Source: Corinectria fuckeliana
Taxonomy: Eukaryota; Ascomycota; Sordariomycetes; Hypocreales; Nectriaceae
Direction: 5' to 3'
NCBI GenBank assembly: GCA_019137255.1
Contig: WPDH01000125.1
Span: forward strand, 1-64,000
Length of the DNA stretch: 64,000 nucleotides
The notes beneath the pieces were generated by a model that worked only from the letters and a program-made list of their open reading frames with translations, did no database searches and was not told the origin of the DNA. Numbering within the stretch: the first letter of the stretch is position 1; every line of letters starts with the position of its first letter. The position numbers and the translations under genes are program-made. This document shows positions 35,601-46,361 of the stretch, one piece after another.

Positions 35601-36399
35601 GATGTGCTAAATGCAGTGGGGTGTGGGATGCCTGGTATACCTAAAGTAAGACCGGGGAGGCTCGTTGCAAGTGAGAAGTGATAGATGGAGAATTGAGCTG
35701 TGGGCAGCTGTCATAGAATTACCTATCTGGGCAGTGAATAATTCATAAACCATTGCGGGGATGAATACATCACCTAGCTATGTACGGAGTACCCCTTCAC
35801 TGTCCTGGTATTTACTTTCCTATGACGAAGAGCCGACGAATATAGCTGTGGTGGGAGATTCGAGAAGCTGAAAACGCCAGTGGATCGGTCGGTCTGTTCC
35901 ACTCCAGCAACGGAAGCTTCCACAATCACACAATACACAATCAATCCGAGCTCGGCCTAGCTAATAAGACAAGCTCGTCGTCAGCCTTCGCATCCCCTCG
36001 CCGACGGTCCGAAACCGGACCTTGCTCGGGCTGTGTCGGGTTCTTGAGATCACAACAGTCATCAATTAGCCCCGTATCCACCGGCTTGCTCACATACGGG
36101 GAGGTATTTGCACGTCTTTCTTTTTTCATCATTTCTTTATTTATTTTCATCTTTGTCATAGCTATCACAAATGGCTCAAATCCAGTCCCCCCCAGGAGAG
36201 GATCAAAAAACTTGGAAGAACCAGATAAGAGTCGATGGTTCTGAAGTCCAAGACGCGGTTAGGCAGCTCCTCGTACTAGTCGTACTAGATCAACTCGTCC
36301 AGTGCCTGGTTCCGGCTTGTCTCGCTCATTTTGCTTTGGTATCATGGTATGGTAGGACGTGTAGAGTATAGGAGAGAGAGAGAGAGAGTAAGAGCAAGT
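32674..36399. other. 3.7-kb gene-poor region
   Basis: Between the kelch/BTB start and the peroxiredoxin stop. The left part (32.67-34.0 kb) is GC-rich with A/G-rich tracts and could be a long promoter or 5' UTR of the kelch/BTB gene. Other items are triple CACGCTTCACGCTT repeats (about 34295-34322), a GTACATACATATGTAC palindrome-like stretch near 34210 and a G-rich run at 35412-35442. Several open frames of 60-120 codons exist, but none shows conserved composition, introns or a recognisable domain. Confidence 0.45.
35412..35442 (+). other. G-quadruplex-type G-run repeat
   Basis: GGGGGGTTGGGGTTGGGG followed by TTGGGGCTGGGG: five G-runs of four or more separated by one or two bases, which satisfies the usual quadruplex pattern. 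It is not a telomere repeat of this group (TTAGGG) and stands alone. Confidence 0.6.
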
Positions 36400-37149
36400 T
36401 TACTGGGGGATGACCTTCTCCTTGGCGAGAGGGGTGAACCGGAGGTAAGGCTTGACGATGCGGAACTCGGGGAATAGGGTCTTGGCCTCCTCGTTCTTGA
36501 CACCGGGGTGGACGATGACGTCCTCGCCGGGGACCCAGTTGATGGGGGTGGTGATGCGGTACTTGTCGCCGGTCTGGAGAGAGTCGATGATGCGGAGGAT
36601 CTCGGCGGCGTTGCGGCCGGTGGAGGCGGGGTAGGAGAGGATGGTGCGGATGGTCTTCTTCGGATCGATGAAGTAGACGGAGCGGATGGTGAAGGCGGTG
36701 CCCTTCTCATCGACGTTGGTGGCATCCTGCTGGTCGATCCTGGGAGCGTGTCAGTGTCTGTTTGTTGCAAGTGCTCTCCAGTGCATAGAGTTTCTGTCTT
36801 TGTCTTACATGTCGTAGAGCAGAGAGACCTGGCGGGACTTGTCGCCAATGATGGGGAAGGTGACGTTGCCGCCGGTGACCTCGGCAATGTCCTTGATCCA
36901 GCCCTCGTGGGACTCGATGGTGTTGGCGGACAGGCCGATGGGCTTGACGTTGCGCTTGGCAAAGTCTGGGGCGAGCTTGGCCATGGCGCCGAGCTCGGTG
37001 GTGCACACGGGGGTGTAGTCCTCGGGGTGGGAGAAGAGGATGACCCAGTTGTCGCCGATGAACTCGTGGAAGTCGATGGGGCCCTGGGTGGTGTCGGCCT
37101 TGAAGTTGGGGGCGACGGAGCCCAGACGGAGGGGCGCGGGGGCAGACAT
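36400..37149 (-). CDS. 1-Cys peroxiredoxin (Prx6/PRX1 class)
   Basis: Exons 37149-36809 and 36739-36400 (69-bp intron), 226 residues. It reduces H2O2, alkyl hydroperoxides and phospholipid hydroperoxides with a peroxidatic cysteine. The signature HPEDYTPVCTTELG gives Cys49 with the conserved Pro and Thr of the PxxxTxxC motif. No resolving cysteine of the 2-Cys type is visible. The long C-terminal arm (IDSLQTGDKYRITTPINWVPGEDVIVHPGV) is typical of the Prx6 class. No mitochondrial presequence precedes MSAPAPLRLG, so the protein is probably cytosolic, unlike yeast PRX1. The 5' UTR in the mRNA sense is a CT repeat (37169-37188), usual for strongly expressed fungal genes. GA repeats also follow the stop (36370-36390). 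Confidence 0.95.
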
Positions 37150-38437
37150 GGTTGGGGTGTTTGTGAAAGAGAGAGAGAGAGAGAGAGATGGATGAGGGTG
37201 ATGTGTGATGTGTATGTGTGTGAGGGAGAAGGGGAGAGGAGGAACCTCCGCGTTGCCCAAGCGGGGGGGCGGCTTATATAGACGCAACTCACACACACGC
37301 AAGCACAATAGCCTGGAAGGGACGCCGGGTTGAGTTTATGGATGCACCCAATGGAACCCTGTTTGTCCCCTGGGCTTGGCTGGATAAGTGTAAAAGCTGC
37401 GTGCCAGTTGTGGTCCCTTGCGACGCAGGTTCCAACCGTTCAGGGCGATACGCGTTTGGTATTGTCCGCAATCGTTGAACGTTTTATATATGCCTACAGT
37501 CCACAAGCACCCAGGATGAACAAATACAGACTCTGGTAACAGCTGCAAACATCACATCCATCCTCGCAGCTTGGGCATGTTGAGTGAGGCATTCCAGCTC
37601 TCCTCCCTGATTGTTGCCTGTCTACCTACGAACAGAACACACAGCGACAGCCCCGCACTAGGTAGTCGACCCCTCTAGTCCGCCCTCCGTCCCTAGCTCC
37701 GTAGCTCGTCATTGATGAACCCCGCCATGCACTATTACATACAGAGATCATCAACACTCCTCTCTTTCTTGCTCGACCCCAATCAAATCCAGCAAAACAC
37801 CAGAGCAGAAGCCCAAGGAGACAAGCTAGAAGATGAAGATAAACATCAAAAACAAGCTACATATTACACCTCCCCCACCTGGTGAGAATCTAACCTGAAC
37901 CCCTCAGCGTGAAAGCGTCAAGCGTCCCGCCTCGATTCAACCCAAGAAAAAGAAAAAAAAGGGAGCTGCCCCTCACTGGACCTGAAGCGGCAAGGCGTCA
38001 TATTGCGTGCTGCGGCGTCGTCGCCATTGGCCCGACGGCGCGCATTGTGCCATTGTCGGCGCCAATGCTGCCATCGCCATGTGCCTGACGCAATCGTCTC
38101 CCGGCCATGTTCAATTCGCGGGTCTGGATCCTCGGGGCGGGGTCGACGGGGCGGGGGTTGTCACCTGTGAGATGCTTCGGAAGTCGGCGCGGTATGTTAG
38201 TGGCTGTTTATGCTGACGAGTCTCCAGGTCGACGACGGGATCCAAGGCTTCAAGCATACCGGTAGTCCGCTTGCTCTAAACAAAAAGTCAGTTCTATCTT
38301 CGTAGAGATGAAACGTAGCTTCACCCATGGACTCCAAACCCGAGAACATCCTCATCCATCAACACCCGTGAGCCGTTATCGGACTGCCCCATCCCATTCC
38401 CAATCCCAATCCCCATCCCATGCATCATGGCATGTTA
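37150..38437. other. Peroxiredoxin upstream region
   Basis: About 1.3 kb. A CT-repeat 5' UTR and a TATATA-like stretch (about 37270) lie close to the peroxiredoxin ATG. The rest has ordinary composition; CCCATTCCCAATCCCAATCC repeats occur near 38390-38415 just left of the MITE. No gene is recognised. Confidence 0.4.
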
Positions 38438-38880
38438 CAGTGGGCGTGCAAAAGTTCCGACAATATGCCCATTTTACACCAAAAGGGTCAGCTTTTAAAT
38501 AGTAATAAAATAATCTATATAAATAATATTAGTATTCTTAAAGTACTAATATTAAGTTAGATCTAAATCTACTAAATAGCTTATTTAGAATTTAAAGTAT
38601 ATTTATATAGGTTTAATTATCAATTTATAAAATACTCTTTTTTTAGTTACTTATTTAATTTTTACTACTAAAAAGAAAATAAAGATAAAATAAGATCTAT
38701 AAGGTATTTAATTAAAAGAAAAATATAGTAGTAGTAAATAGCTAAAGTAATATATAACCCTAATTTTTAAAGTATTTTATATTAGGTATTACATCCTTTA
38801 TAATCAGATTTAAAATATAGTAATAAAATAAGTACTACAAGTGGGCCTTTTTAAGTTGTCGGAACTTTTGCACACCACTG
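38438..38880. mobile_element. Tc1/mariner-type MITE, A+T-mutated
   Basis: 443-bp non-autonomous element. The left end begins CAGTGGGCGTGCAAAAGTTC and the right end reads, inverted, CAGTGGTGTGCAAAAGTTCC. The inverted repeats span about 25 bp with one length change and end near CCGACAA on both sides. TA flanks both ends (38436-38437 and 38881-38882), the Tc1/mariner target duplication. CAGTG ends are common in Tc1 relatives. The interior is almost pure A+T, has no reading frame and looks RIP-mutated. It cannot encode a transposase at this size. Confidence 0.88.
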
Positions 38881-39498
38881 TAGCGCATGTGATGTGTGTA
38901 TGTAGTGCCGTTGCCACGCCGCTGCGCCGCTTTCCCTGCTACGCTTCGCCAAAGAGAAGACGCCGCCGTCGAGCCAAGCCCATCACACAATTCCTCATCA
39001 CATCGCGTACTCACTCCATCGTCCCCTCCAAAATGCCACAGTGCTAGTTTTCCCCGCCGACATCCTCAAGACTACCGCCCGTTTCTCCGAGGCCTGCTTC
39101 TGGAGTCCCGCCCGAGCCGTTCAGCCCCCACAGGCACCCAGAAGACGGCATGGTCGTTCCAACACTTGGTCAACTGGTGCTGACTGTAGTGATGAAGGGT
39201 ACCGTGTCCGGAGGTGTCGATAACACGTGACGCTCGTTGAGAAGAGGTGAAGCTACGGATTCACGGGCAAAAAGATGCCAAGGATGAAAAGAATGACAAA
39301 GTTACTTTCTTAAATAACTTTGGAAGCAATCTGAATCCTCCAATCCTCAATCGCCAGGTTTCGTCTGAATTAGACTACATCGTTGCCGTCCACCTTCGGC
39401 TCCTAACGCTCCAAAACCATGAACCCATTGTTCCTAGCGCCGCAAGAAGCATCGACAATCCCACTTATGTTGCAACACCTGGTAAACTTCTTTTTAGA
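38881..39498. other. Stretch between MITE and orphan gene 1
   Basis: About 620 bp of ordinary composition at the 3' side of the minus-strand orphan gene 1. A few open frames exist, but none looks coding. Confidence 0.35.
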
Positions 39499-40283
39499 CT
39501 ACGTGGCCTTGACCAGCTCAGCGTTCAGCTGGTTCCGCTTCGCGCGGCCTAACCGGGTTGCGATCAAGCGATTGTTGAAGTGGAGGAATAAGGCAATCTC
39601 GCTTTCCTCAGTAAGTCCGGCAAGAAGCACCAGAAATATCTCGAAATCATCTTCATCCACGTAATGTTCTGTGCAATCATAGTCGTGCGAGTAAAGGTGA
39701 CTGAAAAAGCTTCGGGCATCCTTAATAGTGCTAGCTCGAGGGGCCAAATAGGGAACAATGTGCATCTGAAATGTTAGTGAGTTTCTGCTTGCGAATCTGA
39801 GGAACGTCTCTCTTGTATACCTCTGCCACCCATAGTGGGTGTTGTTCCTCGAAGATGCTCGAGTGCTCCTTCTTCAACGTTTCTCGCAGGAGTGTCTGGT
39901 CCCAGACGAGTTTGGAGTCGTCCCCTAACTCTTGGCCCGCTTTTTGGTCTTGGAGGGTTTTGTTGGAACCTTGCGAGGAGGTCGACAGGGACAGACGGCG
40001 AGGCCTGCATGTCGACGAGGTTAGCTGTCGAAGCGTACTGAAGAAGAACGATGAGGGTTTGGGAAACTTACTCGGCTGCAAGGTGAAGGGACTGAAGGAT
40101 CTCGGTCTGTTGACGGGCAATAATCTCAAGGTTGCTGTGGAGAACTCTGTTCTCGGCGCTGAGGAGTTCGGGATTCACCAAAGTCACCCAGCCCAAGGGC
40201 CGAAGGCTTTTAGTCGCATGACCAGGGCGCGCATCCCTTCGGGGGCTGGCGGAAGCCTTTCTCTTACTGCCAGTCTCGGGCAT
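39499..40283 (-). CDS. Orphan gene 1 of a tandem paralogue pair
   Basis: Function unknown. Exons on the minus strand are 40283-40072, 40004-39821 and 39765-39499, giving 220 residues; splice sites are good (donors GTAAGT and GTATAC, acceptors ATGCAG and TTTCAG with CTAAC branch). The N-terminus is basic (GSKRKASASPRRDAR), then comes a short helix IIARQQTEILQSL. The middle is a polar, helix-prone segment. The last exon encodes a compact-looking domain with DARSFFSHLYSH and LLAGLTEESEIALFLHFN. These three segments recur in orphan gene 2 (about 460 bp away, same strand) in the same order, and the last intron lies at the same place and phase. There is no signal peptide or membrane segment. It is probably a lineage-restricted gene. 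Confidence 0.65.
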
Positions 40284-40743
40284 GGTGTGTGTAGGGCTGG
40301 TGCAAAGGTGCTAAGTTCTGGAGGGAGAGAAGGATGACGGAGATGAAAGAGAAAGAACTATTAGCAGAAAAGAGAGTAAATAGGTCGTTTGCTGGTGCCG
40401 TGAAAATTCACTCTCGTTGGCACCTGGCACCTGGCACCAGTTGGCACCAGTTGGCACAAGTCACGCGCACATGCAGCTTCACAGGCGAGAAGATATCAAG
40501 CATGAAGAATTAGGGTCTTGGTATGTAGAAAAGACAACCTCTATCCTCTAACTAGAGTCAAAACAAACCCCGTGCCTTTACTTTCGCTGCCAAGGTCTCG
40601 CTCTGCAACCGCTACAACCCGTTTGTCGTCCCGGTGCATCTTCACCTCTCAAGGGCACCCCGAATCTCGTTCCGCAAGACTGTTCTCCAACTGCAAAGAG
40701 CCAATAGATTACTGATAACCTAGGCCGGGGCGGTGGGCTTCGC
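40284..40743. other. Spacer between orphan paralogues with tandem repeat
   Basis: About 460 bp holding the promoter of orphan gene 1 and the 3' end of orphan gene 2. At about 40419-40458 a 9-11-bp unit (GGCACCTGGCACC, then AGTTGGCACC) is repeated about five times, roughly 140 bp before the start of orphan gene 1. Confidence 0.5.
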
Positions 40744-41479
40744 CTACTTGTCGGTGGGTTTCACCCTCTTCTTGACAATTTTCTTTGGTGACTTTTTAAA
40801 TCCCGCTTCGTTGACGTTGCATACGTGGTTGTAGTGGAGGTACAACTCACCCTTGGATTCGAGCGTAAGCGAGCTGAGGATTGTGCGCAGCCGCTCCCCC
40901 AGCAACCCGCCGTGGCCATAGTTGTACATCTCTTGAAAGCGAGAATGTTCGACAACCTTATCAACGTGCTTGAAAAACTGATCGGCATCCCGTCTGAGCC
41001 TGATGCCCAACGCCACAACTGGGTAGGACAGATTACCCTTCAGGACGTTAGTGGCGTTCTTTTTGCGAGAATGTTTTTGCGAGAATGATTGGCCAATGGA
41101 ATACATACGGACTCGATCCAGTCCCAATGGAATATCGTGATGACGTCCGAATACGTCTCATTGAGCTCCTTCATCAAGTCCAACTGCTTCTGGGCAATCT
41201 CTTCCTGAGCAGCTTTCGCTTTGGCGATCTCTCGGGCATCGTTCTGGACGTCTTCAACCTCCCTAGAGATTGAGCTAGAACCTCGAGGATCTCGGTCTTC
41301 TGACGGGCCATAATGTCGAGGGTATCAGTGCTCCCTGGAAAGGTGATGGGCTCAAACTTGGGCAGGAGGACACCACACAGGGCATGACGAAACTCGAGGG
41401 GCAGCAGGTCCTCGTTGGTCAAGTGGCTTTTCCAATCAGGATCATAGCGAGCCCTTGATCTCTCCTCGGCTCTGGGCAT
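40744..41479 (-). pseudogene. Orphan gene 2, paralogue of gene 1 with broken frame
   Basis: First coding block 41479-41109, second block 41037-40744 (71-bp intron, donor GTATGT, acceptor TGAAG). Block 1 opens MPRAEERSRARYDPDW and carries IMARQKTEILEVL, matching IIARQQTEILQSL of gene 1. Block 2 contains DADQFFKHVDKV and ILSSLTLESKGELYLHYN, matching the last domain of gene 1, and ends in a basic tail. Between them a clear coiled coil (VEDVQNDAREIAK, AAQEEIAQKQLDLMKEL) is in a different frame from the start. Block 1 is 371 bases, one short of a multiple of three. The break falls near 41275-41250, where GAGGTT occurs twice, 17 bases apart. A real frameshift, a small duplication or an assembly error would all explain it. 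A 23-base intron between the two copies would restore frame but is implausibly short. Confidence 0.6.
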
Positions 41480-42268
41480 AGCGATTGTCGGTTGGTGCTG
41501 CAGTGACGGTGGAAGCCGGGTCTGTGTTCTCAAGAGAGGGTGTTGGGTTCTTCAAGAAACAAAAGTAAGAAAGAGGAGCCAGAGGGGTTTTACGGCTCGG
41601 GGAAATAAACAAAATGAAGCGTGTTGTGATGATTCACCGCACTCTACGGCACCTGACCCCGGCTGATACATACTGCGAAGCGTCATAGAACATCTGCCAG
41701 TGACGCCGACAACGACGGCGAGTATATAAGAGCTATCCAGGAACGAGTTTAATTGAAAATGCTCTGTTACGTCGTGGTGTCTGTCATGTCTTGTGCCCAT
41801 AGGAGTGATTGGACAGAAGTTGGGTTATTACTGAGAATGGGAATTGTGTCGCATGGCTACGACAACGTCAGAGGCGAAATAGACGGAGACGGATGAACAA
41901 AATAAACAGCTGGCTTATGACGCTTTGGCACGGCTTCTCCAAAAATGGACAGATTGATCTCTTATCATCTGCAGTGATGAGGTCGGCCCCATCCATCCAT
42001 CTCGAGTTTCGCCGTCTCTAGCTCAACTTCCGAGTTACGAACCAACACCAACAAGTCAAGACAGAGCTCCGTAGACACAAACTCCGCTCCCCATCAACTT
42101 CTTCAATCCCTGTTCCTGCAAACAATTCTCTTCCTCGTAACAACGCGCCCCAATTAGTCCCTCGCACCCTACGGCCACCACCACCGCCCACTCCACAGCG
42201 GGGCCGCAAAACCTCACGACAATCCACCCCGTAGACTATAGACTGCAATTTCTTCACACTCCCCCATC
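41480..42268. other. Spacer between orphan gene 2 and tRNA
   Basis: About 790 bp with ordinary composition. It must hold the promoter of orphan gene 2. No further gene, repeat or regulatory element is recognised. Confidence 0.35.
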
Positions 42269-42358
42269 GGCCGCGTGGCCTAATGGCTAAGGCGCTAGAT
42301 TTCGGTTCACCGACTTCAAATACTCTAGAGATTCCAGTTTCGAATACTGGCGTGGTCG
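42269..42358 (+). tRNA. tRNA-Arg (anticodon UCG) with 17-nt intron
   Basis: The cloverleaf folds by eye. Acceptor GGCCGCG (42269-42275) pairs with CGTGGTC (42351-42357), with two G-U pairs; the discriminator is G42358. The D stem is GCC/GGC. The anticodon stem is CTAGA (42295-42299) with TCTAG (42324-42328). The loop is T-T-TCG-G-(intron)-C, so the anticodon is TCG at 42302-42304. The T arm is CCAGT-TTCGAAT-ACTGG. The intron 42306-42322 sits at the canonical place, one base 3' of the anticodon. It reads CGA arginine codons. It is the only tRNA seen in the window. Confidence 0.92.
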
Positions 42359-43899
42359 GATGCGTTTAATTTTTGCCGTCCTCGAGAGGAGCTCTGGAGG
42401 TGGATGTCGGAGGGATGGCGAACGGGCACCACAGACTTTCCGCCGGGAGTATGTATGTACCTTCATAACTAAAGAATTTGGGAATGCTGGGTCGGGGTTT
42501 TCTTGGATATCATGCTCTACTAGTCTACACATGTCTATCGCTCTGCGGCCTGTCAAGATCCTGGTTTGCTAAAGTCATCGACTTCGTACTGATAGACTGG
42601 AACCTACATCGGGGATGCCATGACTAGCTTCTCTGCCACGTGAAGAAGGAAGCGTATTGTTGCAGGCCTGACCAGAACTCTTCTAGTCGGCGTTACCGGT
42701 TGTTTGCCTTGAAGGAGTGACGACTTGGTCTAGGGTATCAAGTACGACAAACCTGCTATCGACACCATGGAGTTCAGCGGCAGTCATGTCGTTCTTAATT
42801 CCTCATTCTATCCCACTTAGCGAGCTTCGTGTTTTTTTCAATTAAACTCTTCAAAAAAGGTTAGATGGATGTTGCAAGGAGATGACGGGATTATGAGATT
42901 TAAATTAGGAGAGTTTATGTATTGATACACGGGGCTTGGTGTTTGACTCCGGAGAAGGCGCAGTTGAATCTTCTTCCGCGGACTCAAGGTTGGCAATAGA
43001 TAAACGATTAAGAGCGAGAAAATGAGGTCCGAAAATCTGTCCATTACGCCGTGACGGACCATGAGCTGGAGATAGATAGCAGGCGGGACAAACTCGCTAA
43101 AGTGGACGTCTACGCGGATGTGAAGACCTAGATAGGGACCAAAGCCGAGTTCTGGTGGCTATTTCTGACGCGAAACCAGGAAGCAGATGTCCATGAACAT
43201 TCACGAGGGCTTAGCACGAACAAGCACGAGTGGGGAACTGACGCAGCATGCTAAAAGCCTTGTTTCCACGGTCGCGAGGCTATCCCATCGGTAGCTGGGA
43301 TGTCCTCAAGCTCATGTTCGGCGGGGGTTTATCGTGGTTACCATTGGCAAAAGCTTCGACGTCAGGGCGAGGAAAGGCCTTGAGTAGAAGCAAAGCAAAT
43401 GCAGAGCTGATATACTGCTCACCAGGCTCAAAGGGAGGCGTGGGCTCGGACTCATCATCATGAGGGCAAGCATTGCGGGTCGGCCATGGCTCTTGGGGCT
43501 TCACGGGCATGGTACTTGACTAGAGAGGAGGGCGGCTTTAGTGCAGCCATCCCAGAACAGTGATCACGAGCTTGTAGTTCAAGAGATTCGTGTCGACATC
43601 TTCTAGCAATGAGTCTCACCAACATTATATCTATCAATACTAACTCCAAGTCTTGCGACCTGCCCAATGCCTCGTATTCGCCATACCATGTAGACCACCG
43701 TTAATCCCATCCAACTCCAAACACGCCCTGCATACTCATGTACCAAGATGCTGCCAAAATGAGCGCGAGGGTAAGTCTGCCTGCGCTGTCGACATGAATC
43801 AGTCTAACTTTGAATAGCCTGTCCGTCTCTTCATCACTCATACCACCTAGGTGACCAGCCTGGCTGACCCCTCTACTGCAACCCATCCGGATGTCTGGC
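42359..43899. other. Spacer between tRNA and lipase 3' end
   Basis: About 1.5 kb. Slightly lower GC than neighbouring genes. It includes the 3' UTR of the minus-strand lipase at its right end. No convincing coding frame or repeat is seen. Confidence 0.4.
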
Positions 43900-46361
43900 T
43901 CAGTCCCAAAGCATCCATCCTGCCCGCTCCTCTGGCCGAAAATAGCTCCTGGTGCTGCTACCATGTGCTTGTTTGGGCGGGGGTTGAGATTCGTACGGCT
44001 CGGGGTCACTCGCGTCAGTGTCCTCTCGAACGTCGCTGGAATGATACGCCTCGCTCGTCTCCATTTCCGCGGGAGAAGTGGCGTTGCCCCTTGACAGCCA
44101 GGTATGATCGGACCAAGGATCCGAAGTCGCCGTCCCGGACTCCTCGAACAGCACGTCAGGGACTTTGGGGCCTAATGTTTGCTCTTGGGAAAATAACGGA
44201 GGCGTTAGGGGTTTGGAAAAGTCGATTCCAGGGCCACCGTCGTCGAGTTCAGCCATATTTGCGTGCAGGCCTCGTACGTGAATGTGACTCCTAGATGCTC
44301 GCTTCAAACGAGGCTTGCGCAGTGCAACGGGAGACCCGGCGCGACTCCGACGAGACTGCATCTCAAGAAGCTCCTCTCGCTCCGTCTCGTCGTCGGTGAT
44401 GGCACTGTCGAGAAGAAGCCAGCGGTCAGGGGCCGCCTGCAGACTCCCGCCGGACCGCCGGCGATGCCGCCTGTACGGTCTCATCTCTAACGTCGACCCC
44501 ATCATCGAGCTGCTCATAAGGGAGGATCCCGGGCCCTTTAACTGGAAACCCCCCCTGACGTTCAGGCGTCGGAGGTCTCGCTGGCTCTCAGAGAAGACGA
44601 CTCGGGCTCGCAGCCGATGGACAGCACGATCCAATGCAAGCTCGATGGCGCACCGATCACGTATTCGGCTGAGTTTGGGCCACGTAGCGCGCTCGCCGAG
44701 AAGGCAGGCCCTAATCATGAACTCGCTGGTGGGATTCCGCATCAGTCGCGGCAAGTCGTTCATGTTGACCTCGGGCAGGATGTTGATGTCGCCCGAGTAC
44801 TTTTGACTGAGAATGCTGCGGAACTTGGTCACCAGGTTGGGCATGATACCAAGCTCTGCTAGGAAATGCAGTCGATGCAGTGCCTCGTCCTTGGCCAGGG
44901 ACGTGAGAGTATACACCCAATTGTAGTCGTCGGTACGGGTTGGTCGATCACGCTCGAGGTTCCCGGTCGGCGATAGGTGGTCATCCTTGGAAAGAAAGGG
45001 CACCACGTGGGGATTGACTTGGGACACGATGAAGTGGTTGACGTTGAACAGCTCGGAGAGGCGGGTCATGGGCAAGTCGTTATCCACAGAACCGTCGATC
45101 CAGCGCTGGGGAGTCGGGTTCCATGGTAGATGGTCGCCCGTAGCTGGGTCCTTGACTAGTAGGGGCGAGGCGCTGAAGACGAGGGGAACTGAGCACGATG
45201 CTGCGACGGCAGACCAGATCAAGACGTTTGGGGCAGTGACGTAGTTGAGGAGGCGGGGGAGCTCGTAGACGGAGGCCGTAGAGACGCAGATGTTGAGAAT
45301 ACGACGGGTGCGATTGTAGGCCTCTTGGAACGTCATGTCGTTTGTGTGAGCTCGCATGACCTTGGAAAGGTGCTTGATGTCGGACCAGCTGCCTTCGGTC
45401 AGCAAGCGGCGCAGGTTGTTGAAGACGCCGTCTTGACCGTTTTCTTCGTCGAATACGGCCAGGTCTCCGTAGGGAAACTCCTTGATCAGTTGCGGAATCT
45501 CCTCGTCGGTGCGCGTGCACATGGCGGCGCAGACGATGCTGCCAGCGCTGGCGCCCGAGATGATCCTGGGGAGGAGATGGGCCTCGAACAAGGACTTGAG
45601 CACGCCGATGTGGGACATGCCAAAGGTACCACCGCCTGACAGAAGCAGGGCGCTCCGACCAAAGCTTTGGCGCGCGAAGAGTATCCCATCGAGCAAGTCG
45701 CGGTGCTCAATTCCGCGATCCACCCCGCTCCGCGTGACGACGGCCTCGATGGTCTGGATGGTGGACTCGACGTAGCGTTCGATGAGGTGCTTGGTTCCCG
45801 AGTAGGAGTGTCTATAGAGGTCGACGTTGTCCATGCCACCAAGATCCCGCGACAAGGCGGTGCGAATGAGGTGCATCATGGATTGGATATCGCAGTTGGC
45901 TCGGGCTTCGTCGAGGGCTTGGAGGCGGTCCTCAATCAGGTCGGGGTTGTAGTCGCCGGTCGAGGAGTCCCGCTTCCATTCTTCGTTTCCATCGAGGATG
46001 TCAAGTTCCCGAGCAGCTGCGTCCCACTGGGCCCGAGTCTCGGCCTTGAATCGTTAGTATTGCTGGATGTTAAGGGCGAAGGAGCAGCGAGGCTTACCTG
46101 TTGCAGACGGGCGCACAGGATTTGCCGCCTCTCCTCGGTGACCCTCTTCTGTTCGCGCTCCTGCCCCGTCAAGCCGTCCTTGCACCATTGCAGTGTGTTG
46201 TTGACGTCCTTGATGGCTTTGTGGAGAGTGGCGACGACGCCTGGGGCGGGCGCGGGCTTGGAGGGCGGCCGTTTGGCCTTGGTGTTTGGCTTCGCCGGGA
46301 CCTTTGTGGGTTTTGCGTGCATGGCCGGGGCCGGGCGCGCCTGAAGAAGCAGGTCGGCCAT
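43900..46361 (-). CDS. Patatin-domain triacylglycerol lipase (TGL4/TGL5-like)
   Basis: Exons 46361-46098 and 46044-43900 (53-bp intron), 802 residues. Patatin-type lipase of the fungal TGL3/4/5 group, which breaks down triacylglycerol on lipid droplets; some members also act as steryl ester hydrolases or lysophospholipid acyltransferases. The N-terminal region contains the TGL-specific helical part with WDAAARELDILDGNEEWK. The oxyanion glycine-rich loop LLLSGGGTFGMSHIGV precedes the nucleophile elbow GASAGS (Ser about 253). The dyad Asp is in WIDGSVDNDLPM (about 404). The C-terminal about 270 residues are disordered and Ser/Arg-rich (RPYRRHRRRSGGS), a likely site for phosphorylation and droplet targeting. 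The start MADLLLQARP is the first ATG giving an unbroken exon 1. Length fits Tgl4 (910) and Tgl5 (749) of yeast. Confidence 0.9.

Noticed and set aside
36171..36371. 66-codon plus-strand frame with a good ATG context (MAQIQSPPGEDQ)
   Set aside because: Short, no domain, ends in a hydrophobic low-complexity tail and overlaps the 3' UTR of the peroxiredoxin gene; too little evidence.
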